Below, in pieces: positions 27,601 through 39,600 of a DNA stretch of 64,000 nt. Numbering within the stretch: the first letter of the stretch is position 1; each line of letters begins with the position of its first letter. This stretch comes from Siphonodentalium dalli (taxonomy: Eukaryota; Mollusca; Scaphopoda; Gadilida; Siphonodentaliidae): positions 245,211,474 to 245,275,473 of the forward strand of contig CP136065.1 in the NCBI GenBank assembly GCA_032622095.1, in the 5' to 3' direction. The notes beneath the pieces are model-generated. The model was not told the DNA's origin and did no database searches. It worked only from the letters and a program-made list of their open reading frames with translations. A program made the position numbers and the translations under genes.

Positions 27601-30600
27601 AGTTTTGGTTGATTCACCAGGACATGCAGTACCGTCACAGAATTGTGCTGTCCACAACATTAATCAACCGCGCACGTGAAGAACTAAAACTCAGCTCAAC
27701 AAATCTGAACAAGACACCTGCAATAAAATTTTAATTTCTTTCATTTTGCCAGTTTCATGCAATATGGTGTGAAATTCCAGCAACTATTACAACACTTCAA
27801 GATGTATCATAATTATATATATTTACATACTAAGTGTTGTCATCACTAAATCCAGCATTTTGATTGGTCGGCGCCCACGTGGCTAGTTGCAGTTATTTCT
27901 CGGTGAATGCGCAATGGCTCATAACACCAAGCTCATAACACCATCGATACGTCATTGGGTTTTGGGCGCATTTGGACTCGCGCAGGATTGACTTAATACA
28001 TCATCGGGTTTCAATATGAAGAGAAATTGTTCCTATTAACTTTTGCCAAGGGTGCTATTGGGTATTTTGGGCTGTTTTTGTCACGATACACTTTTCGATT
28101 TAAATACATTTACAAAAGTGGCTTTTTCGCTAAATGTATATAAATATAAGGATTAACTGTCATGTGAACTATTTTTATGGAGATGTAACCGTGAGGTAAG
28201 TGGTCATAACTTGTATGTAAAACCCTTCGGGTTTTACACAAGTTATGTCCACTTACCTCACGGTTACATCTCCATAAAAACAGTCCACCTGACAGTTAAT
28301 CCTTATATAAGTGATCTAATATTTTGTTGTTGATTATACCTTTGTACTAGAAAAGTTAATTCATCAATGAAAGTGTCAATGACACTGTAGCTCAATTGGA
28401 GAGGGGATAATTTCATGTGTTAGAGTCAATGGAGTGATTCGGAACTCGGAAAGTTAAATGTCTAAGTATTAAATACATTAAGTAATATGTGACCCGCCAT
28501 ATCAAATCCAGTCGGAAGTCGGGATTTTTTTACCCTGTGCCAATGCATTCTCTTATATATGCGAGGCAACCTATGAGAATGCATTGGCCTAACAATTTTT
28601 TATCATGTTTTTTAAATAAATGTTTCTTACAATTTTTAGGACATAAAATAAAAAACATCCATTACCCTGCAGGGAGCCCCACACATATATAGAAGCACAT
28701 AGAAGAGTGTCGTCTGCTCATGTTTGTCTGGGGCTCTGTATGGGTGAAATTATAAAATTGTGTAAGAATACACTTTAGAAAAAATTATTAAAATTGTAAA
28801 AAATTGTTAGGCCAATGCATTCTCTTATATATGCGAGGCGACCTATGGTCGACTCGCATATATAAGAGAATGCATTGGCACAGGGTAAAAAAAAACCCGA
28901 CTTCCGTCTGGATTTGATATGGTGGGTCACATATGGATAATGATTGTGTTTTAACCCTTTCATGATGGGAGCAGCGCTGGTGGAGTATAAATGAGGGAAG
29001 ATCCATATGAAGTTTGGTGACAATCGATTGAGATATGTTGGCTGTTGGGTGTCACAAAGGATTTAGTGATGCAATGCATAAAATCCATTTTCACAATAAG
29101 TCCCATTATTCAATGTAGGTCGTAACTCTAGAAAATGAAAGTGTCAATGACACTGTAGTTCAACTGGAGACGGGATAATTTCGTGTGTTGAGAGTCAATG
29201 AAGTGATTAGGAACCCGGAGAGTTGAATGTCTAAGTAACAAACACATGGAGTAATATAGATAAGGGTTGTGTTTTAATGGATATGTGTCTTTTTCCACTG
29301 GTTTAAAGATTTCCCCAACAACAACTTTGATGCATCAAAATCAACTGCAAATAATAGATGTTTGACAATTAAAGATTTACAATGATCAATTTTGTGTTTA
29401 TATAAGGTAAGTTTTGTTACATCAAAGATGCATTAACCCTTTCAGTGCCAGGGGGCCGATATCATCGGCCCTAATTTACGGTCTGTAAAATCGGCCCTAA
29501 AAAAAATAAAAAAATAAAATAAAATTAGGTTGAATTTTTTTTGGGTATGCTTAAGCATGCTATAGCGAATTTAAAAAGAAACTGGATAAAACCTTAGGGG
29601 CATGTTATAACTCAAAAATATCACCAAGTATTCATAGTAATAATTTTGATGCCCATGAAAAACGTAAGATTCCCTGGCACTAAACCTACAAAATAAGTCT
29701 GATAAAGAATATAAGAAAAAAAATTAAAATTGTAAACAATTGTAAAAAATAATAACAAATGATGAATAATTGTTAGGCCAATGCATTCTCTTATATATGC
29801 GAGGCGACCTATGGTCGACTCGCATATATAAGAGAATGCATTGGCACAGGGTATATGGGTTGATACAAAAATCGGACCTGGCACTGAAAGCGTTAACATT
29901 GGGGTCTGTGGTCTAAAATATGTACACACAGCCTAACCATCCTAACATCTAACTGCCACTCCCTATGATATACTGGTACCCTCTTCACCGTACCCTACAA
30001 AGTTGCATAGGGCATCGGCGGATATATGTCGATGCATAGGGTATATTACAGGGGTTGGTAGAGAAGGGGGTAGGAGGTCACTGTTGAAGATCCAACTCAT
30101 GTAGTCATGCACAAGTTGTACAATATTTATTGTATTTCATTTCAATTTTATTATAATTTGGTGACCAATTTAAATCCAAATTACAATCCAATGAAAACTC
30201 ACTCACGGCGCTCTTGAGCATGGACAACCGAACACACCAAAAGCAAACTTTCAGTACTGTGAAAAGGCCTGTACAGCCAAAGTTTATTTTTTTGTTCTTT
30301 CTGAAGAAACGAATAGTCTCCACCATTGATGACATTATTTCATCATTTTGTTATGATCTGAGTCTGACGAATCCAATAGCTGCAAATGACAAGTTAAGTA
30401 TTGCATGTACACAACTTTAACCCTTTACCCATCACATCGGCATTTGTCGGCATCCAGGTCTGCCATCACGCCGGCTTTTATCGGCATTTTTTTTTACCAA
30501 TTGACCAACAAACCATCTTACCTGCTCTTCCCGTACTAATTAAATTTAATATTTTTGCACATTGCCTAATGGGGGGACTTGACTTTCATAAACATGAAAA

Positions 30601-33600
30601 TGAATTGTTACCAATTAATTAAAATAAAAAAAAACCATCCATGCAGATAAACAAGAGCCACCATAAGATTTAATAATACATTTTTTTCCTATAACTTTGA
30701 CGTTACCAGAAAGTTCTGTTGGCTGGGATGATGACGTTAGACATATTACTGTTGGGTAAAGGGTTAATGTTAGTCTCGCACAAAATTGCATGCAAGTACT
30801 CCAAAACCTGAGTGTTTCATCAAAACATTTTGACTGTACAGGCAAATTGGATGGTGGATCTACTCAATCCCAGTGTGCCTATGGACAGCATTGGCCCCTG
30901 CACTGAAAACTCTACAAATACAGAAAAAAATTCCTTGTCTGCACACACACTGGGGGCAATACGCTCTTGTGACATCATTTACAAGGTTTTAACAGAGGAG
31001 GGAACATGCTCTGAGTGACGTCGGGAGTAAAACTCTTTTGTCTGCGGTGTTATATATACGAAATAATTTTCCCTGGCAGAAACCCTGATGAGTAATTAGT
31101 ATAGAAATGGTTATAAAGGGACCTAAGGTTTCCATGTGGAAGGAGCCAGACAAGCGCCGTTACAGCATCGCTATCCCATGTATAATAGTATTGATTGCTA
31201 CATCAATGTTCATTGAAAAGTGGAAATATAATTATTATTATTATTATTACTACTTTCCATTCATTGAAAAGTGGGAATATAATTAATATTAATATTACTT
31301 TCCATGTCTCACAGGAGGAGTCAGACATATACTATTACCGCATCACTGTCCCATGTTGAAAAGTATTGACTGCTACATCAATTTTCATTGCAAAGTGGGA
31401 ATATAATTATTATTATTACTTTCCAATCATTGAAAAGTGGGAATATAATTATTAATATTATTACTTCCATGTCAGACATTATACAATTATCGCATTGGCT
31501 AATATATTGAATTGGAAAACATAGTGCCCTCGTTGTCTGACTTCCAGGATTCGAGTGTTCTCCCAGATTGGTAAGTGACCTACGGCCTTGGTGAATATTG
31601 TCTTCCCCGGGTTGACAATTCCTCATGTCATGCAACCAAGAAACAATGCGATAACTGTTTTATTATATGAAACACACTTTGATTGGACAAGACGTTGTGA
31701 CGTTGAACGTCGATGGGAAAACTTGATCTATTTCCAGGTCTGATAATAAGTTATGTTAACCTTTGAAGTATCTGACGTCACTCAGAACTGTTATTAACCT
31801 GTTGTTTCATTAATGAGGTGAACATCGTTAGATATCTCATTTTTTCTTTACGTTTTAACATAGGAATTGGGGAAAGAAACTTATAATCATATAATAATAT
31901 AAGTTATTGTGGTGGATTGACGGTAACATTGTGTGACATTGACGGCTTGGAGTTTATGTTCAACCGAGTCGCAAAGCGTCAAGGTTGAACATACGCTCCA
32001 AGCCGTCAATGTCACACAATGTTACCGTCAATCCACCACAATAACGTATATGATCTGCCGACAGTCCTGGTCATTCTTAGAAATTTTACATTTATTCCAA
32101 AGAATGATCGACAGAAAATGTCAAAATTTCCTATCGCTCTCGCCATAACGTTGTTCAACGTAAATGATGTCATGAAAAAAACAGGCCAGCGTGAGACGAT
32201 GAAACGGTTGTCTTGGTTTCCCTTATGTTGACGGCTCGAGACGTAAACATAGGATATGTTGCGCGGCTCTCTGACTAATCAACGACGCGGTTTCTTACTG
32301 GAGGCGGAACATATACTATTGCCGCATCACTGTCCCATGTTGAAAAGTATTGACTGCTACATCAATGTTCATTGCAAAGTGGGAATATAATTAATATTAT
32401 TATTATTACTTTGCATGTCTAGCAGGAGGAGCCAGACATATATTGTTACAGCATTCCTGCGCCATATAGAACACGTTGGGATTGCTACATCTATGTTCAT
32501 TCTCTTGGAGGGCATCGACCATCGGGCCACAGTTGTTTGTATCAAATCTGTAGTAATTAGCGCTGCAATCTGGAGACATCACCTGAAAACACAGGGCAAC
32601 GAGAGTAATTTCCAATACACAGTGGAGAAGTTAAACCTTCCATGACTGGAGCTTCTTAAATTTTGCGATAACCATGTGCTAATCCATTCTCTTATATATG
32701 CAAGTCTCACATTGGCCTAATGATATTTACCTTGATCTTGTGATCATCATCAAAATTCACAAAAATTAAATAATTAAGGGGCGCAACTCCGTCCATAAAG
32801 GTGAACCTGGCCGGTTTTCGAACTTGATCAAGACATTGTTGAGCAAGTCTCATATGCCGAATATCAACAAAATCAGTTGATATTTGTTCAAGTTATCGTG
32901 CTATCGTCATCAAAATTCATGAAAATGAACTATTTAAGGGCCATAACTCCACCCATTAAGGTGAACCTGGCCGGTTTTCGAACTTGATCAAGACATTGTT
33001 GAGCAAGTCTCATATGCCGAATATCAACAAAATTATGTGATATTTGTTCAAGTTATCGCGCTATCGTCATCAAAATGCATGAAAATGAAATAATCAAGGG
33101 CCGTAACTCTGCCCAAAGAAAGCAGACCTTGCTGGTTATCAAACTTGATCAACACATTGTTGAGCAAGTCTCATATGGCGAATATCAACAAAATCAGTTG
33201 ATATTTGTTCAAGTTATCGCGTATCATCATTAAAATTCACGAAAGTGAAATAATCAAGGGCCATAACTCTGCCCAAAGAAGTCAGACCTGGCCGGTTTTC
33301 GAACTTGATCAAGACATTGTTGAGCAGGTCTCATATATCAAATATCAATAAAATCGGTTGATATTTGTTGAAGCTAATCGCGCTATCACCATCTGTTGAT
33401 GGCTGTCCGCCACGAACCGACCTCGCCAAACTATAGGACTATATATGCCTATTTATAGGCCTAACACATAGTAATGAAGTGAATGCTTGATTAATCTTGT
33501 AGATCATTTTGGATGCGAGTACACTTTTATAATTAGGCATAAATATTAACATACCTGTCTGTGTTACACCAAATCCTGTTTGGTGATTGGTTAACGGCCA

Positions 33601-36600
33601 ATTGGATCATCCGTTTCATACCCAAAGACACAGACCGTAACACGAACATGACATCACAAATTATTGACCTAATCTGATCTAATCAGTTATTTATATCGAT
33701 CACATTATCGTTGCTTAGTGCTTGCATATCTTATATTGAGCTGACTTAATGTGCTGTGTGGGCAAGTCTCAAATTCTCGGCAGATTTTGTGAAAATAAAT
33801 AACAACACACTCAACTTTTTAATGGGAATAAATCATTAACAAGGGTTGTGCATTGGAAGATGATGCTCGTCAAGTTTATTTTCCTTAAAGAGTGGATATG
33901 TCGCAAAAGAATTATTGGCGGCCATGTTTTTTACGAATTTTGGGAAAAAAGAGAGGCTCCCATCTAGAGTCCCCCCTGAAGATTCATATGAAGTTTGGTG
34001 ATGATTGGATGAGAAATGTGACCTGTGAGGTGTGCTAAAGGATTTAGTCATACAAAGAGTAAAATCCAAGATGATCCCTGGCCGTCATGTTTTTTTAACA
34101 GAATTCGGAGAAAAAAATGGTAAGCACCCAGAGGTCACCCCGAGGTCACCCCGAGGATCCATATAAAGTTTGGTGATGATCGGATGAGGGATATGCTCTG
34201 TAGTGTGTGTGCTAAAGGATTTAGTCATGCAAAGAGTAGAATCCAAGATTGCTGCCTGCGGCCATGTTTTTCATTGAAAATCATTTAAATTTAATAGCTC
34301 CCATCTAGAGTTGATCCTGTACTTATATCATTGAAATCGGTCAAAGTTTGTTAGAGTTAATGCACTAATAGCTGCAAACAATCGAAGTCACTTAAAATAG
34401 ACTAAGTCCCATAACTCTCATATAAAAGATTGGACAAACCTGGTTTTCGAACTCCTTCGAGATATTGTTCCGACCTCGCCAAACCATAGGTAGAGTATTT
34501 GAAAAAACTTGACTAAAAAGCGATATAAATATAAGTGCCCCAAAGACCACAGCGCCATATCCCCCAATAACACACACACCACTGCATACATTTCTTAATT
34601 ATAGCCTATGGTATAGAAATCAGCCTTTTATATATAACAAATGCCAATCATAAAATAATGTATATAGTGAATGTTATACAATGTATGTCGCTGCAATTGA
34701 GCCGACAATTAAGGATGCCACCTTCAGACCTAAGTTCCACCCAATACAGGCATATATATAAATAGAAACATGATTAGAAATGAGGGTTCATACAGACACG
34801 GATCTGGAAGACAGTATATGAAAATCCCATGTAATAATAATGTGATGTCGTTATCATCACATCCCACCCTTGTAATTATTTTAACTCTTACGCCATCGAA
34901 TTTACAAAGGTAAATTGACAAGGATACCGAGTTTACAGTAGTTTATATGGAAATTCTTTCTCTCAAAAGTAGGGCATTCATACTCGTTTTTATAAATGTG
35001 GTAGGTATGGACGCCCATATTTTGTCATGACCAGAGATGACTGCCCATCAATTTGCACTACCTACCGATAAATGACATGATATAATTGTGATTATACTAC
35101 CATGGTAAAGCATGCCATGTGTGAACAAGTGTGTAAATACATTTGAACTCAATAAATACTGTTACAGTTAACTTAATTGACCAAACTCACATTCAAATAG
35201 TTATTATTATATCCATAACTTGTCGTAATTTTAGCATATGTGGTGATTAGGAATGTAATTAGAAGGTGTACAATGAGCATAATGATGAGAACCTGCAATA
35301 GTATGCACAAAAAGATGTTATTTCACATTTAGGCCCAGATGTATTCAATGCAACTATATGATTATGTTGATGAATTATGAGTAATTTTCTAACTACAACT
35401 GCCAATAATCTCATTGCATTCCCAAAATGTTTATGCATGTCAATGTCATGGTTATAACATGCACTTGCAGCTATTATTATTGAAGTCGCACTGTTGCATG
35501 GCACGGTGAATTTCGTAACATTGCACCGAAAATAGGAGACACTAGATGAATACCACAAATAAAACATCATTAGAAAGTGCAACAATCTTCTTTATTTCAT
35601 AAACTTGTGTTATCGACATGTATTTGTGATAAACAATAACAAACTAAATCAAAGGTACATGTGTCTCTGATTAAAAACACCACACCTGTCAGCACTGTTT
35701 CATCAACATTTTTTGGGAAAACCCAGGGAAACCCAAAAATTGTAATTGTGACATCATACATGTGCTGTCTATATCTAGGCCGGGAACATCTAATTGAGGT
35801 CGTATATGTCAGGTCTTCAACAATCAATTAGCATTGATACAGAATATCACCCAAATGATATCGAATAAAATCATTAGCATATCCCCATAAACATGGTATT
35901 ATTGCCTGTTATTCCTGAAAATAATTATCTGCCCGCAAAAGCGGGCACAGTGGTGAACGTAAATTATGTTGATAATATCTTCACTCACCACTAATTTCAT
36001 TGCTCCTGTCGCATTAGCATAGAACTCGACCCCAATGAGTGTGCCCTTATTTGAGAAGTCTGAAGCTGGCATCAGAAAGAACTTCCCTGTATTGGACGTT
36101 GGCGGATAAGTTCCTTCTGTCGGCACTGGCACTCCATTCTGGTAGAGGATTGGGTCTGAAAATAGTAATGTTTTATGTTATATGCCAATTATGGCACAGT
36201 GGATGCTGGATCTAATAACTTAAAACATGGCGCGAAGCGCCACACCAGCCCCGGACTAGAGGGTACAGTAATTTAATCAAGATTGATGGCAATGTATGCA
36301 TGAGCATACAGCAGGAGCATACAGTAATGCCCTAAGTAATCGACCTCTTAACCAAAGCAGAGAGCTTTCCGATGAATGGCAACAAGCCATATTTCCGACT
36401 AAATCCTGAAAAGTTACCCATAATTCTGCTTTGGTTAAGAGGTCGATTACTTAGGGCATTACTGTATGCTCATGCTGTATGCTCATGGATTTGGGGATGA
36501 AAAACAGTTTGTGCATGAGCCAGCAAGCTGGCGAATTCACAAACTGTTTTCATGCTTAACCCTTTGAACCCTAGCTCCCCACAACGGTCGACACCCTGAC

Positions 36601-39600
36601 CCTGGGCTCCCAGTGGTATCTTGACTTATTGTAGGCAGTGTTTAGGCGTATGGTGTTGTTCATGTTCAAGTGGTGTCACATGTCTGAAACTTTAGAGGTC
36701 TGTTCACCATGGACCACTGATTATTTTAAGATCTGGCCACATGGTCACTCCCTGGTAATGGTTGCTAGGCAACTACCCAATATTGAAAGTAAAATACAAT
36801 TATAGCTTTATCATCGTAATTCAGCCCAATGAAGTGGCGTTTTTGAGGCAATCAATACCCTATTGTGAAATTTGAGATATATCTGACCAGAAGAGTAAAC
36901 CTAAATTGTATCTAAGGGTAGCAACGGTTGCTAAGCAAATACCCCAAATGATAGAATGACACCATTGCCCTGTGTATTCAATTGTAGTATGCCCCAATTT
37001 AGACATTCCATGGCATGCACATGGTGATGGTTATGTTCAAATGGTGCCACAGGTCTGAAACTTTACAGTTATGTTCCAATGGACCAGAGTATTTTTAAGA
37101 TTGGTAAACTTTGGCACACGATCACTCCCTGTTAACGGTTTCTGTGCAACTACCCGGAATTGAAAGTAATATTCAATTATAGCTTATAGCGTCGTAATTT
37201 CGAGCTAAGAAACAGCGTTTTCTATGGAGTCAATTCCGTGTTGTGAAATTTAGATATATCTGGTCAGAAGAGAGAACCCAACTTGTATTTAACGGTATCA
37301 ATGGTTGCTAAACATATATCCCAAGTGATCGTATGATACCACTTCCCTGTGCGTACAATGGTATTATCTCCCATTTTATACATCGCATAGGGGCATGGTG
37401 TTGGGGATGCTCAAATGGTGCCACAGGTTTTAAACTTTACAGAATTGCTCAATAAAGCAAGATTTGACACGTGTTTGTAATGAGCACGCGCAAGTAAATC
37501 GCACTACATGATATTGTGACTATGCAAGCGGCCAGTCGGGTGTATGAACGTTTTCTGGCTGGCCGCTTTTGCGGCCAGTCGGGTTCAAAGGGTTAAATCC
37601 ACCAATATGAACAGAGTACGTTAAAATCCTAAATAATATATGAGCTTCAGGCCCTGCCCTATCTTATATACATGTAATGCGTTATTATAACGATGGGTCA
37701 ATTTACCTGCAATTATTATCAAAGCTTGGTTAGATCATCATATAATCATGGATAAATTTACCTGTGATTTTGAGGTCCGCGTCCGCTACGCCATCAATCC
37801 AAGTTTTCATCCACAAATTTGTTCCTTCCCACACCATCACATGACATTCACGTTCCTCTTGGAATGTAGCGAATATATCACATTTAATAAACATTTCAGT
37901 CACGGGAGCGTCGACCTCTACAATAACATCAGTTGATTTTTCCTGTAAAGAGATAGAAGGAATATATAGAGGATCTACAAGGAGTCCCCAGTTTAGAGCG
38001 AAATTTACAAAAGGAGTCCAGTAAATTAAGTCTGGACCGAGTCTTTGGCGAGGTCCATTAATTCCTAATTTACTGGACGAGTCCCCCTATTCAGAATGAC
38101 GTTTGCGCAACAATAATACATTTCGCTACACCTGGCACTATTTTCTGTTATGATTAAGAGAGTGAAGAAATCAAAGGGATGCATTTCCCTCCCTTAATTC
38201 CCTCCCTTACATTACAACCAGATCTACTTTATCTCAGGAAAGTGATGATATTTTGCCACTTGCCAGCCAGCATTCACCTCCTGGCCGATGCAGGTCACCA
38301 CTCAGCATGCTTTTCAGCTTTTGTGACCTCGGTACTGAACGCGAACAGTTGTACTGGACACAACAATATGCTTTAGCTAACCCGGTCAACCTGAGGATTT
38401 CTGAGCGAGCTTACGAAAGAAAATTATTCCGATGGTTTCTATCCTTCTGAATATCACTTGATTGAAAAATTTACCATTTTCAAAAATCACACATTGAACT
38501 TTGACTCTCAACAGCATCGCATATTGTTGGGGTAACTGGGTAATCAGTGTTTGTTTACTGTCACCGACATTATTACTGCGTGGGGTTGTCTTGAACTTGA
38601 CAAGTTGCTGTGTAGTGATTTTTAAACACCCCCATATCTCATCCACTCATTGGTAAAGGTTAGAACACCATCGGGTTATAATTAACTCCCCTGATGTGCT
38701 GCACTTAGAATGTTCTCAATTTGCTAAAAATTTGTAGCGGTCGCGTTAGATGTTTTGTGTGATCACCGCAGTTAAGCAACGTCGAGCTCGGTTAGTCCTT
38801 GGATGGGTGACTGGCTTGGGATTCCGGGTGCTGCCAACTTTCGGTGCGATTCCCACACTTTTCCCTCTCTCTCCTTCTGTTACACTGTAAACCTTGGATG
38901 GAAGTATTACCAAACTTTACCAAGGTTTTCACATATTTAATCCTCGACTCCATTTTAAGTTGGGTCAAAATATTAACAATTTTTACAGGAAGTTAAAGAA
39001 GAGAAATTTTGAAGAGTTACAGCTACAGTGGTATTTTCATTGTTGACAATAGGTTGTTGTAGGGTCCTGCAAAAATTTCAGTTGCGTTCGAACCGATTAT
39101 CGAATCTAATTCACACTAACATTCATGAATAGAATCAAATATCGAATCTACCTTTCTGTCTCGTATTCCTCGTGAATATACCCCCTCTCCTTATTACATT
39201 CCTAAGCTTACTTATCCTTTCAACTCATATCGTAAACTCGTCTGTAGATCATAATATTAATATTACCATCATTTCTTAAACCTATTGTTTCTCGAACTTG
39301 GCCACTTGCCATTCGCGCTTTCTTTATTTATACAATCTTACTAATTGTCTGAGGAGATAGCTCAACAAAAGCAGATATCTGCTTGCTGCTAGATCCTCTT
39401 CCCCTTTTCTATTCTACTCATGTTTCCATCATCAAAATGTTGTTCATCATAAATGTAATAATAATTGGGGCAAATAAATATTGTTTAAATAAAATATCGA
39501 ATCAAATGTAATCATCGATTGATAAAGGTAAGAAAGCTCATAACTAAGCATACTTTCAAGCAGGGATAGCTCCATTTTATCACACAGGTGACAGTTACAT

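Larger units (their letters stand above)
27180..32409 (-). other. Intron 8 of the polycystin-1-like gene
   Basis: About 5.2 kb, the only phase-2 intron. Contains TTAA MITEs (27299-27489, 29433-29896, 30417-30767), hairpins (28145-28313, 31903-32045), a TA-flanked element (28488-28931) next to a duplicated segment, and decayed copies of exon 8 (31129-31490, 32285-32384). I recognise nothing in 27490-28140, 29900-30410 or 30770-31120. Confidence 0.7.
32583..35988 (-). other. Intron 7 of the polycystin-1-like gene
   Basis: About 3.4 kb, phase 0. Starts with a c-type MITE fragment (32631-32740), then two tandem repeats (32745-33390 and 33905-34320). I see no recognisable feature in 34470-35988. 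Confidence 0.7.
36156..37761 (-). other. Intron 6 of the polycystin-1-like gene
   Basis: About 1.6 kb, phase 1. Two thirds is one TTAA element (36556-37596). The rest holds an extended family A palindrome (36320-36466) and a small hairpin (36498-36555). Confidence 0.75.

Noticed and set aside
32406-32615. Exon 8 as a terminal exon ending at its TAA
   Set aside because: It would end the protein after ~378 residues although several PKD exons with matching phases follow downstream. The GTAATA donor restores the frame.
38761-38850. Functional 5S rRNA gene
   Set aside because: The first third and closing stem do not match 5S rRNA and there is no T-run terminator at the correct spot. Better explained as a SINE head.
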